NCBI GenBank assembly: GCA_021811085.1
Contig: JAJZPQ010000004.1
Location: 62,001-126,000, forward strand
Direction: 5' to 3'
Length of the DNA stretch: 64,000 nt
Source of the DNA: Pseudomonadota bacterium
GTDB taxonomy: Bacteria > Pseudomonadota > Gammaproteobacteria > Burkholderiales > SG8-39
Part shown: one piece after another, positions 27,291-39,627 of the stretch
How the letters are laid out: every line of letters starts with the position of its first letter
Numbering within the stretch: position 1 is the first letter of the stretch
Program-made: the position numbers and the translations under genes
The notes under the pieces: model-generated
The model's database searches: none
The model's input: only the letters and a program-made list of their open reading frames with translations
What the model was told of the DNA's origin: nothing

Positions 27291-28163
27291 CTTTTTTTCA
27301 ACTGCTATCAGCACCGCGAGCGCGTCGCGCGTCGCAGCGACATCGTGCACGCGCAAAATCGCAGCGCCATTTTGCGCCGCAATCAGGGCCGCGGCAATGC
27401 TCGCCGCGAGACGCTCGCCTGCAGGCTTGCCGGTAATCGTTCCGAGCGAGGACTTGCGCGACCAGCCCGCGAGCACCGGCACACCCAGCGCGGCGAATTC
27501 GTGCAGCCGGCGCAACAGCTCAAGATTGTGTTCCAGCGTCTTGCCGAAACCGAAGCCCGGGTCGATGACCACACGCTCCGGCGCGATCCCCGCGGCGCAT
27601 GCGCTCTCGACGCGCTCCTGCAGAAAAGCCTTCACCTCCGCCACCACGTCGGCGTAGCGCGGCGCGAGCTGCATGGTGCCGGGCGTACCCTGCATGTGCA
27701 TCAGGCATACCGCGGCATCGCTGGCGGCAACCGCCGCCAGCGCGCCAGGCGCGCGCAGGGCGTTGATGTCGTTGATCATGGCGGCGCCCTCGGCCAGCGC
27801 GACGCGCATCACCTCGGGCTTCACCGTATCCACCGACAGCGGCAGATCGCGCAAGCCCTGCAGCACGGGCAGCAGTCGGCGCAGTTCTTCCTCCGCGCTC
27901 ACCATGGCCGCCGCGCCGGGCCGGCTGGACTCTGCGCCGAGGTCGATCAGGTCGGCGCCTTCCTCCATCAGCTTGTGCGCATGCGCGATCGCGGCCGCCG
28001 GATCGAAAAAGCGGCCGCCGTCGGAAAAGGAGTCGGGCGTGATGTTGACCACGCCCATCACGAGCGGACGGGCCAGCGATAAATTAAACCGCCCACAGCG
28101 CAACGCGGGGGGCGCAAATTGCGCGGCGGATGGAGGCACGGCAGCGATCCTACCGCTCACCAC
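27288..28163 (-). CDS. folP: Dihydropteroate synthase
   Basis: FolP condenses p-aminobenzoate with dihydropterin pyrophosphate in folate synthesis and is the sulfonamide target. The 291-residue product has the signature VMGVVNITPDSFSDGG, IDLGAESSRPGA and, near the end, GWSRKSSLG. The start is one of two adjacent GTG codons (28163 or 28160), so the exact N terminus is unsure. It lies 24 nt after ftsH, and the stop is in the left arm of the two-hairpin repeat. Confidence 0.95.
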   Translation of the reverse strand: MVSGRIAAVPPSAAQFAPPALRCGRFNLSLARPLVMGVVNITPDSFSDGGRFFDPAAAIAHAHKLMEEGADLIDLGAESSRPGAAAMVSAEEELRRLLPVLQGLRDLPLSVDTVKPEVMRVALAEGAAMINDINALRAPGALAAVAASDAAVCLMHMQGTPGTMQLAPRYADVVAEVKAFLQERVESACAAGIAPERVVIDPGFGFGKTLEHNLELLRRLHEFAALGVPVLAGWSRKSSLGTITGKPAGERLAASIAAALIAAQNGAAILRVHDVAATRDALAVLIAVEKK

Positions 28164-28187
28164 GCACCGTTTCCTGCCTCGGGCTGC

Positions 28188-30074
28188 TTAAGTGGCGGCG
28201 GGTGCCGCTGCGCCCGTGGTGCCGTCTTTCTGCGGCGGTGGCGGCGGCGTGGTCCCGGACTGCTTCGGCTTGGGCTCGCGCGGCGGCTTGCCTTCCATGA
28301 TGTCGGTCAACTGGTCGGAGTCCAGGGTTTCCCACTCGAGCAAGGCCTTGGTCATGGCTTCGACCTTGTCCTTGTTCTCCTCGATCAGGCGCCGCGCCAG
28401 CGCATACTGCTCGTCGATGATGCGGCGGATTTCCTGATCGACCTTCTGCATGGTGACCTCGGAAACGTTCTTGTGCGTGGTGACCGAGCGGCCGAGGAAC
28501 ACTTCGCCCTCGTTTTCGCCGTAGACCATGGGGCCCAAAGCGTCCGACATGCCCCATTGCGTCACCATGCGCCGCGCCATCTCGGTGGCACGCTCGAAGT
28601 CGTTCGACGCGCCGGTAGTCATCTGGTGCATGAATATCTCTTCGGCGATGCGTCCGCCGAACAGTACCGCGATCGTCGACAGCAGGCGCTCGCGGTCCAT
28701 GCTGTAGCGGTCCTCCACCGGCAGCTGCATGGTCACGCCGAGCGCGCGCCCGCGCGGGATGATGGTGACCTTGTGCACCGGATCGGTCTTGGGCAGCAGC
28801 TTCGCCACCACCGTGTGTCCGGACTCGTGATAGGCAGTGTTACGCCGTTCCTCTTCCGGCATGACCATGGAGCGCCGTTCCGCGCCCATGATGATCTTGT
28901 CCTTGGCGCGCTCGAAGTCGTCCATGTCGACCAGGCGCTTGCTCTGCCGTGCCGCAAACAGCGCCGCTTCGTTCACCAGGTTGGCGAGATCAGCGCCCGA
29001 CATGCCCGGCGTGCCGCGCGCGATGATGTCGGCCTTGACGTCAGGCGCCATCGGCACCTTGCGCATGTGCACCAGCAAAATCATCTCGCGACCGCGGATG
29101 TCGGGCAGAGGCACCACCACTTGGCGGTCGAAGCGACCCGGGCGCATCAGTGCCGGGTCGAGCACATCGGGCCGGTTGGTGGCGGCGATGACGATCACGC
29201 CGGCCGTCGCCTCGAATCCGTCCATCTCGACCAGCAGTTGGTTCAGCGTCTGCTCGCGCTCGTCGTTGCCCCCGCCCAGGCCGGCGCCGCGCTGGCGGCC
29301 GACCGCGTCGATTTCGTCGATGAAGACAATGCAGGGCGCATGCTTTTTCGCCTGTTCGAACATGTCGCGCACGCGCGCCGCGCCCACGCCGACGAACATC
29401 TCGACGAAATCGGAGCCCGAAATCGAGAAAAACGGCACCTTGGCTTCACCGGCGATGGCCCGCGCCAGCAGCGTCTTGCCCGTGCCGGGGTTGCCCACCA
29501 TCAGCACCCCCTTGGGAATGCGCCCGCCGAGCTTCTGGAACTTGCTTGGGTCGCGCAGGAAATCGACCAACTCGGAAACTTCCTCCTTGGCCTCCTCGCA
29601 GCCGGCCACGTCGGCGAAGGTAACGGTATTGGTCGATTCATCCAGCATGCGCGCGCGTGACTTGCCGAACGAGAAGGCGCCACCGCGGCCGCCGCCCTGC
29701 ATCTGGCGCATGAAGAATACCCACACGCCGATCAGCAGCAGCATCGGGAACCAGGACACGAAGATATTCATCAAGAGCGACGGTTCTTCTTCCGGCTTCG
29801 CCTTGACCTTGACCCCGTATTTCAGCAAATCGGAGATGAGCCAGATATCGCCGGGCGAATAGCTGGTGATGGACTTGCCTTCGGTCGTTTTCGCCTTGAG
29901 GTTGCGGCCTTCGATCACCACTTCGGCAATGTGGCCGGCCTTGACTTCCTCGTAGAACTGGGAATAGTCCATCGGCGCCTGTGCGGTCTGGCGCGTGTTG
30001 AACTGGTTGAACACGGTCATCAGCACCATGCCGATGACCAGCCAGATCACGAGATTCTTAAACATGTTGTTCAT
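28188..30074 (-). CDS. ftsH: ATP-dependent zinc metalloprotease FtsH
   Basis: FtsH is a membrane AAA+ protease that degrades misfolded membrane proteins and regulators such as LpxC and RpoH. The 628-residue product has an N-terminal helix ([15 protein letters not shown]), a periplasmic part, a second helix near residue 105, Walker [12 protein letters not shown] motif RPGRFDRQ and the zinc site HESGH (near residue 415). ATG 30074 follows AGGA. The tail is rich in Pro and Lys. Confidence 0.97.
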   Translation of the reverse strand: MNNMFKNLVIWLVIGMVLMTVFNQFNTRQTAQAPMDYSQFYEEVKAGHIAEVVIEGRNLKAKTTEGKSITSYSPGDIWLISDLLKYGVKVKAKPEEEPSLLMNIFVSWFPMLLLIGVWVFFMRQMQGGGRGGAFSFGKSRARMLDESTNTVTFADVAGCEEAKEEVSELVDFLRDPSKFQKLGGRIPKGVLMVGNPGTGKTLLARAIAGEAKVPFFSISGSDFVEMFVGVGAARVRDMFEQAKKHAPCIVFIDEIDAVGRQRGAGLGGGNDEREQTLNQLLVEMDGFEATAGVIVIAATNRPDVLDPALMRPGRFDRQVVVPLPDIRGREMILLVHMRKVPMAPDVKADIIARGTPGMSGADLANLVNEAALFAARQSKRLVDMDDFERAKDKIIMGAERRSMVMPEEERRNTAYHESGHTVVAKLLPKTDPVHKVTIIPRGRALGVTMQLPVEDRYSMDRERLLSTIAVLFGGRIAEEIFMHQMTTGASNDFERATEMARRMVTQWGMSDALGPMVYGENEGEVFLGRSVTTHKNVSEVTMQKVDQEIRRIIDEQYALARRLIEENKDKVEAMTKALLEWETLDSDQLTDIMEGKPPREPKPKQSGTTPPPPPQKDGTTGAAAPAAT

Positions 30075-30189
30075 TGGGTTCCTACGCAACTATTAGCGCT
30101 AATTGGCCATTTTACAGGGTTCCGCGCACGGGAGTTAGCGCGCAATACCGGTAATTTGTCACATTCTGCCGGTCGCTAAGTGTTTGTAA

Positions 30190-30256
30190 CAAAACGAGGG
30201 GATACTTCCCCTCGTGCTCCCCTAAATCAGCCCGTAACAAAAGTTACGGGCTCTTA
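30190..30256. repeat. Two-hairpin intergenic repeat, copy 2 (rlmE-ftsH)
   Basis: Same plan as copy 1: hairpin A arms ACGAGGGGA and TCCCCTCGT (30194-30215), spacer CTCCCCTAAATCAG, hairpin B arms AGCCCGTAAC and GTTACGGGCT (30229-30252), then TCTTA. Hairpin A is compensated at one base pair, and hairpin B has a different sequence. The rlmE stop lies inside hairpin B. Confidence 0.8.
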
Positions 30257-30873
30257 GCCTTCAGTCCTTTCCCCAGCAAATACAGCTCGCTCGAGCGCCC
30301 GCGCGAGGCTTCGGGCTTGCGCGACGCCACTTTCTCAAACGCCTTGCGCATGTCCGCCAGAAACTCGGTGAACCCTGCGCCCTGGAACACTTTCACCAGC
30401 ATCGAACCGCCCGGCTTCAGGCATTTCCGGGAAAACTCGAGCGCCAGTTCGGCCAGATACATGGCGCGCGCCTGGTCGCTCACCCCGATGCCTGAGATAT
30501 TGGGGGCGAGGTCGCAGATTACAAGGTCTGCCTTGCTCCCGCCCAGGGCAGCGAGCAACGCATCCAGGACCTCCTGCTCGCGAAAATCGCCCTGAATGAA
30601 ATGAACACCCGGCAGCGGCGCGAGCGGGAGCAGATCCACCGCCACCACCCGGCCTTTGGCGCCCAGCTTCGCTGCGGCCACCTGCGCCCAGCTCCCGGGT
30701 GCTGCACCCAGATCGACCACCAGCTGCCCGGGGGCGAACAGCCGGTCTCTCTTGTCCAGTTCCAACAGCTTGTACGCCGCGCGCGAACGATAGCCATCGG
30801 CCTTGGCCTTCTGCACATAGGGATCGTTGACATGCTCGCGCATCCACGCCTTGCTGGTCTTGCTGCGGCTCAT
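30244..30873 (-). CDS. rlmE: 23S rRNA (uridine-2'-O)-methyltransferase RlmE
   Basis: RlmE (FtsJ/RrmJ) methylates U2552 of 23S rRNA during late 50S assembly. The 209-residue product has the SAM motif [21 protein letters not shown] and the catalytic Lys in SMLVKVFQG. The order yhbY(+)/rlmE-ftsH(-) is standard in proteobacteria. ATG 30873 is divergent from yhbY. Confidence 0.96.
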   Translation of the reverse strand: MSRSKTSKAWMREHVNDPYVQKAKADGYRSRAAYKLLELDKRDRLFAPGQLVVDLGAAPGSWAQVAAAKLGAKGRVVAVDLLPLAPLPGVHFIQGDFREQEVLDALLAALGGSKADLVICDLAPNISGIGVSDQARAMYLAELALEFSRKCLKPGGSMLVKVFQGAGFTEFLADMRKAFEKVASRKPEASRGRSSELYLLGKGLKAKSP

Positions 30874-30886
30874 GGTTTCACCAGAC

Positions 30887-30895
30887 TGTTACAAT
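30887..30895 (+). promoter_or_regulatory. Extended -10 promoter of yhbY
   Basis: TGTTACAAT matches an extended -10 (TGn plus TACAAT). The predicted start near 30902 leaves a 17-nt leader before the yhbY ATG. The same nonamer is found at 43397. Confidence 0.6.
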
Positions 30896-30918
30896 CGAGT
30901 TTTGCCGATGCCTTCATT

Positions 30919-31269
30919 ATGAAACCCCTCTCCCCCGCCGAGCGCAAGTTGCTCAAAGCGCGGGCGCATGCGCTCAAGCCCGTGGTTGCGGTCGGCAACG
31001 AAGGGCTGTCGACCGCGGTGCTCAAGGAAATAGAAACCAGCCTGAAGGCGCATGATTTGATCAAGATCCGCGTGATGGGCGAGGACCGCGAACTGCGCCA
31101 GGCCATGCTGGGCGAGATTTGCCGCCTTACCGGCGCCTCGCCGGTGCAGCACATAGGCAAGATCCTGGTCGTGTACCGCGAAAATCCGGCGCCGCCCGCG
31201 TCCGCAGCGAAGAAACGCCCCGCGCGCAAGCAGCCGCGGCGCACCAAGAGTAGCTATCAAAACACCTGA
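30919..31269 (+). CDS. yhbY: Ribosome assembly RNA-binding protein YhbY
   Basis: YhbY is a CRM-domain RNA-binding protein associated with pre-50S particles. The 116-residue product starts MKPLSPAERKLLKARAHALKPVV and has the CRM signature VGNEGLSTAVLKEI and HDLIKIRV. The C-terminal 25 residues are Lys/Arg-rich. The ATG at 30919 fits the family start; the frame is open upstream, but there it overlaps rlmE. Confidence 0.93.
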   Translation: MKPLSPAERKLLKARAHALKPVVAVGNEGLSTAVLKEIETSLKAHDLIKIRVMGEDRELRQAMLGEICRLTGASPVQHIGKILVVYRENPAPPASAAKKRPARKQPRRTKSSYQNT

Positions 31270-31330
31270 GCCGCGAAGGGTATGCGCGGCGACTCAGACC
31301 GCGTCCCCTCCATTGCAGAGTTTCGATATT

Positions 31331-31498
31331 GCGCGGACGAAGAACCGTCCGCGCGGATCGCCGATTGGGCACGGATGAAAAGCACGTCCGTGCCCAATCG
31401 GCGATCTTGCAGAAAAACCACCCCAAACCGCCCTTGTTTTTATCCATAACCATGTTTTCCGTGCGGATGCGCTTTTCATCCGCGCGGAAAACACGGTT
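31331..31498. repeat. Chain of three large hairpins between convergent yhbY and greA
   Basis: Hairpin 1: GCGCGGACG/CGTCCGCGC (31331-31339, 31346-31354). Hairpin 2: perfect 20-bp arms 31356-31375 and 31387-31406 with an 11-nt loop. Hairpin 3: 22-bp arms 31448-31469 and 31477-31498 with two mismatches. The sequence GGATGAAAAGC (31373-31383, arm and loop of hairpin 2) is an 11/11 complement of GCTTTTCATCC (31471-31481, hairpin 3). No long T-run follows. Confidence 0.85.
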
Positions 31499-31536
31499 GG
31501 CGCGCGCAGCGCGCAATTCCTCCGCTAACGCGCGTT

Positions 31537-32013
31537 TTACTCATAACGCACGTCGATTATTTCGAATTCGCGCACGCCCCCAGGGGCCTGCACCTCGACC
31601 ACGTCGCCCGCGTATTTCCCGATCAGCGCGCGCGCGATGGGGGAGCCGATGGAAATCTTGCCGTGCTTGATGTCGGCCTCGTCGTCGCCGACGATCTGGT
31701 AAGTGACCTTGTCGCCGCTGTTCTGTTCTTCCAAATCCACGGTGGCGCCGAACACGCAGCGCCCGTCGGCATCGAGCAGCTTGGGGTCGATCACCTGCGC
31801 ATTGGCGAGCTTGCTCTCGACCTCGGCGATGCGTCCTTCGATGAAACTCTGCCGCTCCTTGGCCGCATCGTATTCGGCGTTCTCGGACAGATCGCCATGC
31901 GAGCGCGCCTCGGCGATCGCCGCGATCACGCTGTGCCGGTCGACCGTCTTCAGACGCTGAAGTTCGGCGCGCAATAGCTCTGCGCCCTTGATCGTAAGGG
32001 GGGTCTTGCTCAT
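31537..32013 (-). CDS. greA: Transcription elongation factor GreA
   Basis: GreA rescues stalled RNA polymerase by stimulating cleavage of backtracked RNA. The 158-residue product has an N-terminal coiled coil with the tip acidic residues in [18 protein letters not shown] and a C-terminal globular domain ending [13 protein letters not shown]. It lies 16 nt after carB on the same strand, a common betaproteobacterial order. Confidence 0.97.
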   Translation of the reverse strand: MSKTPLTIKGAELLRAELQRLKTVDRHSVIAAIAEARSHGDLSENAEYDAAKERQSFIEGRIAEVESKLANAQVIDPKLLDADGRCVFGATVDLEEQNSGDKVTYQIVGDDEADIKHGKISIGSPIARALIGKYAGDVVEVQAPGGVREFEIIDVRYE

Positions 32014-32029
32014 GTTCGCGCAATCCTAA

Positions 32030-35236
<3,207 letters not shown>

Positions 35237-35294
35237 TAGAGGGCGACCGCCGGGGATAAGCGGAACAGCGCATTGGCTTGGCGTTCGCGACAGC

Positions 35295-36452
35295 TCATGC
35301 TTTTCTTTCTTCCATGAGTTTCGCGAAGCGATCGAACAGGTAGCCGATATCGTGCGGGCCCGGGCTCGCCTCGGGATGGCCCTGGAAGCAGAACGCGGGC
35401 CGGTCGGTGCGCGCCATGCCCTGCAGGCTGCCGTCGAACAGCGACACATGGGTAGGCCGCAGATTGGCGGGCAGGCTCGCCGCATCCACGGCAAAGCCGT
35501 GGTTCTGGCTCGTAATCACCACCTGCCCCGTGTCCAGATCCTTCACCGGGTGATTGGCGCCGTGATGGCCGAATTTCATTTTCACGGTCTTCGCGCCCGA
35601 AGCAAGCCCCAGCAATTGGTGGCCGAGGCAGATGCCGAACGTCGGCATGCCGCCGGCAACGATCTGCCTGATCGCCTCGATCGCGTAAGTGCAAGGCTCG
35701 GGGTCGCCCGGGCCGTTCGAAAGAAATACGCCGTCGGGTTTGGCCGCCAGCACCGTTTTCGCCGGCGTCTCGGCCGGGAACACCGTCACTCTGCAACCGC
35801 GTTCGGTCAGCAGTCGCAGGATGTTGCGCTTGATGCCGTAGTCGTAGGCCGCGACATGAAAACGATGGTTCTCTACCTTCCTGTAACCCGCGCCCAGTTC
35901 CCAGGCGCCTTCGTTCCATTCGTAGGGCTCGCGCGCAGACACGACTTTCGCCAGATCCATGCCGGCCAGACCCGGAAACTCGCGCGCCGCAGCGAGCGCA
36001 CGGGCCACGTCCGCCTCGCCCAGGTTCGCGCCCTGCGCAGCGGCAACGAGGCAGCCCGACTGCGCCCCCTGGGTGCGCAGTTTGCGCGTGAGCTTGCGCG
36101 TGTCTATGCCGGCGATGGCAACGATCTTGTTGGCTTTCAAATAATCGGACAGGCTGTGTTCGCTGCGGAAATTCGAGACGCGCAAAGGCAGATCGCGGAT
36201 CACCAAGCCGGCCGCATACAATCGCTCCGACTCCTGATCCTCGCGGTTGACCCCGGTATTGCCTATGTGCGGATAGGTCAGCGTGACGATCTGGCGGCAA
36301 TAAGAGGGGTCGGTCAGGATTTCCTGATAGCCGGTCATGGCGGTATTGAATACCACCTCACCCACGGAACTGCCGGCTGCGCCGACGCCGATACCGTTAA
36401 ATACCGTTCCGTCTGCGAGCACGAGAATGGCGGGCGGGAACGGCGAGGACAC
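35295..36452 (-). CDS. carA: Carbamoyl-phosphate synthase small subunit
   Basis: CarA is the glutaminase subunit that feeds ammonia to CarB. The 385-residue product has the N-terminal [17 protein letters not shown] block and a class I amidotransferase domain with the nucleophile in [14 protein letters not shown] and His/Glu in [12 protein letters not shown]. The start is GTG 36452, preceded by GGAG at 7 nt. A promoter and hairpin leader lie upstream. Confidence 0.96.
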   Translation of the reverse strand: MSSPFPPAILVLADGTVFNGIGVGAAGSSVGEVVFNTAMTGYQEILTDPSYCRQIVTLTYPHIGNTGVNREDQESERLYAAGLVIRDLPLRVSNFRSEHSLSDYLKANKIVAIAGIDTRKLTRKLRTQGAQSGCLVAAAQGANLGEADVARALAAAREFPGLAGMDLAKVVSAREPYEWNEGAWELGAGYRKVENHRFHVAAYDYGIKRNILRLLTERGCRVTVFPAETPAKTVLAAKPDGVFLSNGPGDPEPCTYAIEAIRQIVAGGMPTFGICLGHQLLGLASGAKTVKMKFGHHGANHPVKDLDTGQVVITSQNHGFAVDAASLPANLRPTHVSLFDGSLQGMARTDRPAFCFQGHPEASPGPHDIGYLFDRFAKLMEERKA

Positions 36453-36480
36453 GGCTAACTCCAGGATTTATATACAGAAA

Positions 36481-36510
36481 CGGGACAGAAACAGCAGCTG
36501 TTCCGTCCCG
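36481..36510 (-). promoter_or_regulatory. Stem-loop in the carA 5' leader
   Basis: CGGGAC and GTCCCG close a stem of about 13 bp (one mismatch, one bulge, inner GCTG-type pairing) read on the minus strand, followed by TTTCTGT. It begins about 6 nt after the predicted transcription start and ends about 28 nt before the GTG start. It could protect the 5' end or act in control of carAB. Confidence 0.5.
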
Positions 36511-36522
36511 TCAAACTGTCGA

Positions 36523-36552
36523 ATTATAACCTGGAAACCCCCTCCACCGCAA
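36523..36552 (-). promoter_or_regulatory. Promoter of carA
   Basis: A perfect -10 TATAAT (36528-36523, minus strand) with a weak -35 TTGCGG 18 nt upstream. The start would be near 36516, giving a leader of about 64 nt. Confidence 0.55.
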
Positions 36553-36625
36553 ACCGCGGCGCGACTATCGGCGGTCTGCGCCTGGACTCGGCCCAGCACG
36601 GGTTCTTACCCGCGGCTGCGCCCGC

Positions 36626-37423
36626 TCAGCGCAGGCCGAGCACGTCCTGCATATCGTAAAGACCGCGGGCCTTGCCTTCGAGGAAATGCGCAGCACGCAG
36701 CGCGCCCACCGCATAGGTCGCGCGGCTCTGCGAGCGCACCGTGACTTCCACGCGCTCACCGGCACCGGCGAAGATGACCGTGTGCTCGCCCACGATGTCG
36801 CCGCCGCGGATCGAGTGAAATCCGATGCTCTTCGCATCGCGCTCGCCGGTATCGCCCTCGCGCCCGTACACGGCGCAGCTTTTCAGGTCGCGTCCCAGCG
36901 CGCCTGCAACCACCTCGCCCAGCTTGAGCGCGGTACCGGAAGGCGCATCGACTTTGTGCCGGTGATGCGCTTCTACGATTTCCACGTCGTAGGCATCACC
37001 CAGGATTTTCGCCGCAACCTCGGCCAATTTGAACGCGGCGTTGACGCCTACGGCCATGTTCGGCGCGAACACGATGGCAATACGCTTTGCCGCCTCGCGG
37101 ATGCGCTGCCTGCCCTCGGCGCTGAAACCCGTGGTGCCGATCACCAGCTTCGTGCCCGCTTCGACGCAGGCGTCCAGATGCAACAGGCTGCCCTCGGGGC
37201 GGGTAAAGTCGATCAGGCAATCGGACGCGGCGATGCCGGCGGCATAGTCGGCGCTGATGGCGACACCGCAAGCGCGGCCCAGGGCCTCGCCCGCATCCCG
37301 GCCAAGCTGGGGACTGGCGGCGACATCCAGCGCTGCCGAGAGCTGCAGATCCGAGCTGGCCAGGACGGCCTCGACCAGGGTACGACCCATGCGCCCGGAA
37401 CTGCCTGCAATAGCGATTTTCAT
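36626..37423 (-). CDS. dapB: 4-hydroxy-tetrahydrodipicolinate reductase
   Basis: DapB reduces hydroxytetrahydrodipicolinate with NAD(P)H in lysine and diaminopimelate synthesis. The 265-residue product has the Rossmann start [28 protein letters not shown] and the active-site block [16 protein letters not shown]. It lies between bamE and carA on the minus strand. Confidence 0.97.
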   Translation of the reverse strand: MKIAIAGSSGRMGRTLVEAVLASSDLQLSAALDVAASPQLGRDAGEALGRACGVAISADYAAGIAASDCLIDFTRPEGSLLHLDACVEAGTKLVIGTTGFSAEGRQRIREAAKRIAIVFAPNMAVGVNAAFKLAEVAAKILGDAYDVEIVEAHHRHKVDAPSGTALKLGEVVAGALGRDLKSCAVYGREGDTGERDAKSIGFHSIRGGDIVGEHTVIFAGAGERVEVTVRSQSRATYAVGALRAAHFLEGKARGLYDMQDVLGLR

Positions 37424-37452
37424 GCTGGAATCTTCAAACGCGCGCGCTTAAA

Positions 37453-37965
37453 TCAAAACTTTTCTTTTAACTTTTGCCACCAGCTCTTTTCCTGCGGCTT
37501 CGCTTGCGCCGGACTTGCCGGTGCGACCGCAGAAGGCGCCGCCTTGGAGGTCTCGGAGCCCGCCTGCGCTGCCGGCTTGTCGCTGGCAGCCTGCGCTTGC
37601 GGGGCCTTGATCGCAGCCGCCCCCGCGTCGGCCGCGGGCATTACATCGCCGTCGACGCGCTTCAGCTTGCCGTCCTTGAAGAACACCGCGATTTTGCGCT
37701 GCTCCAATTCGGTGGAATTGGCCAGCTGCCGCCGGAATACATAATCCCAGCGGTCGGCGTGAAAGCTGTCGGTGATCAGAGGCGTCCCCAGGACGAAGCG
37801 TACCTGGTCCTTGGTCATGCCCGGTTTCAGCTGCGACACCATGTCCTGCGAAACGAAATTACCCTGCTGGATTTCCATCCGGTAGGGTTTGATCTCGGGC
37901 AGCCTGACGGAACCGCAGGAAGCGAGGAGCAGTACGGCTATTGCGGCCAGTGCGCGTAAGTACAT
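37453..37965 (-). CDS. bamE: Outer membrane protein assembly factor BamE
   Basis: BamE is a lipoprotein of the BAM complex that folds outer-membrane beta-barrels. The 170-residue product has a lipoprotein signal with lipobox LLASC, then the SmpA/BamE core YRMEIQQGNFVSQDMVSQLKPGM, VRFVLGTPLITDSFHADRWDYVF. Residues from about 120 onward form an Ala/Pro/Lys-rich tail, longer than in enterobacteria. ATG 37965 gives a proper signal; the upstream extension does not. It is divergent from fur. Confidence 0.93.
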   Translation of the reverse strand: MYLRALAAIAVLLLASCGSVRLPEIKPYRMEIQQGNFVSQDMVSQLKPGMTKDQVRFVLGTPLITDSFHADRWDYVFRRQLANSTELEQRKIAVFFKDGKLKRVDGDVMPAADAGAAAIKAPQAQAASDKPAAQAGSETSKAAPSAVAPASPAQAKPQEKSWWQKLKEKF

Positions 37966-38048
37966 GAGTTGAATTCGTTCCCTAGGAGGGTGAAACGCAA
38001 TATGATAACCTAGTTTATCCGCCCCATCGACCAGCCCCATCGACGCGT

Positions 38049-38477
38049 ATGAGCAAGCCTGAAGATCTCAAGACCATCGGCCTCAAGGTGACGGCGCCCA
38101 GGCTCAAAATTCTGAACCTGTTCGAAAAGAGCAAGGTCAGGCACCTCTCCGCCGAGGATGTGTACAAACTGCTCGTCGCCGACGGCATGGACACCGGCCT
38201 CGCCACTGTCTATCGCGTGCTGACCCAGTTCGAGCATGCCGGCCTGCTGCAGCGCCATCATTTCGAATCCGGCCGCGCCGTGTTTGAGCTCAACATAGGT
38301 AGTCATCACGACCATCTGGTGTGCCTGCAATGCGGACGGGTCGAGGAGTTCTACGACGCCGAAATCGAAAAGCGCCAGAACAAAATCGCCAAGGAGCGCG
38401 GCTTCGTCATCAACGAGCACTCGCTGCATCTGTACGTCGATTGCATCAAGACCGACTGTCCCCACAAACCCTCCTGA
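38049..38477 (+). CDS. fur: Ferric uptake regulator Fur
   Basis: Fur is an iron-dependent repressor of iron uptake. The 142-residue product has the winged helix with [12 protein letters not shown] and [10 protein letters not shown], the metal site HHDHLVC and two structural zinc cysteines in CLQCG. The C-terminal part has [10 protein letters not shown]. It is divergent from bamE with 83 nt between, a common arrangement. Confidence 0.96.
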   Translation: MSKPEDLKTIGLKVTAPRLKILNLFEKSKVRHLSAEDVYKLLVADGMDTGLATVYRVLTQFEHAGLLQRHHFESGRAVFELNIGSHHDHLVCLQCGRVEEFYDAEIEKRQNKIAKERGFVINEHSLHLYVDCIKTDCPHKPS

Positions 38478-38511
38478 ATCCGCACCGCAGGGCAGCGGTC
38501 GCTGAATCTCC

Positions 38512-39072
38512 ATGGAAGCCCTGCTTACCTCCACGCTATTGGTCGCCGTCGCCGAAATCGGAGACAAGACCCAGCTTTTGTCATTCGTGCTCGCGGCGCG
38601 GTTGCGCCGTCCCTGGGCCATCATTGCCGGCATCCTGGTGGCGACGATCGCGAATCACGCCCTCGCGGGCTCGGTCGGCGCCTGGCTCGCGCACCTTGCC
38701 GGACCCGGCGTGATGCGCTGGGTGACCGGGCTGCTGTTTGTCGGCTTCGGCTTGTGGGCGCTGCACCCCGACGCATTGGACGAAGACCCGAAAATCCATC
38801 GCGCCGGCGCCTTCGTCACCGCCTTGGTCGCTTTCTTCCTCGCCGAGATGGGCGACAAGACGCAGCTCGCGACGATCGCGCTCGCCGCGCGCTTCGATAA
38901 CCTGGCGGCGGTGGTGATGGGGACGACGCTGGGCATGATGCTCGCCAACGTGCCCGCGGTTATCATAGGCGAGAAGCTCGCGGCAAAACTGCCGATGAAC
39001 ATCATACGGCTGGTCGCGGCGGGCCTGTTCGCGCTCACCGGTGTGCTGACCCTCCTGGGCTGGCCTGCTTAG
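38512..39072 (+). CDS. TMEM165/GDT1-family (UPF0016) cation exporter
   Basis: A 186-residue inner-membrane protein with six helices in two repeats, each with the family motif: VAEIGDKTQLLSFVLAARL near residue 14 and AEMGDKTQLATIALAARF near residue 110. Bacterial members such as MneA and MntX export manganese; eukaryotic ones move Mn/Ca. A manganese role here is inferred. It follows fur by 34 nt and may be cotranscribed. Confidence 0.9.
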   Translation: MEALLTSTLLVAVAEIGDKTQLLSFVLAARLRRPWAIIAGILVATIANHALAGSVGAWLAHLAGPGVMRWVTGLLFVGFGLWALHPDALDEDPKIHRAGAFVTALVAFFLAEMGDKTQLATIALAARFDNLAAVVMGTTLGMMLANVPAVIIGEKLAAKLPMNIIRLVAAGLFALTGVLTLLGWPA

Positions 39073-39132
39073 GCCTGCGCCCGCGACAGCCACCGATGTT
39101 AGACGCAGGCCGACTGCACGGAGATCGAAGCC

Positions 39133-39594
39133 ATGAGCGAATCTGAGTCCACCGCGGAACTGCTGCTTTGGCGTCACGCCGACGCAGAAGACGGCGCGCC
39201 AGATTCCGGACGCGCGCTCACCAAGAAAGGATTGAAGCAGGCAAAACAGGTGGCCACATGGCTCAAACCGCGGCTGCCGGGTGACTGCCTGATCCTGGTG
39301 AGTCCGGCCAAGCGCGCGCAGCAAACCGCCGCCGCGCTCGATCTGCCCTTTACCACCGAGCAGCGCATCGGCACCCAGGCGAATGCCGCCGATATCATCG
39401 CCGCGAGCGGCTGGCCGCGGCGCAAAGGCGCAGTCCTCGTAGTCGGCCACCAGCCGACGCTGGGGCGGGTCGCCGCCGACCTGCTCGCGGGCGAAGCGGC
39501 CGGCTGGACCATCAAGAAAGGCGCGCTGTGGTGGTTTTCGAACCGTGCGGGGGAAGTGATACTGCGCGCGGTCGTCAGTCCCGATCTGCTCTAG
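39133..39594 (+). CDS. sixA: SixA-type phosphohistidine phosphatase
   Basis: A 153-residue member of the histidine phosphatase family. The catalytic LLLWRHADAED (phosphate-accepting His), VSPAKRAQQTAAAL and VVGHQPTLG motifs are all there. SixA in enterobacteria dephosphorylates histidine-phosphotransfer proteins such as PtsO/NPr. It ends 33 nt from the convergent ppx stop. Confidence 0.85.
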   Translation: MSESESTAELLLWRHADAEDGAPDSGRALTKKGLKQAKQVATWLKPRLPGDCLILVSPAKRAQQTAAALDLPFTTEQRIGTQANAADIIAASGWPRRKGAVLVVGHQPTLGRVAADLLAGEAAGWTIKKGALWWFSNRAGEVILRAVVSPDLL

Positions 39595-39627
39595 CCGCGC
39601 GCGGACGTTGCCGCGCAGGGACCTGAA

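Noticed and set aside
36626-37423. Leader peptide or attenuator for dapB
   Set aside because: No short Lys-rich frame or alternative hairpins seen between bamE and dapB.
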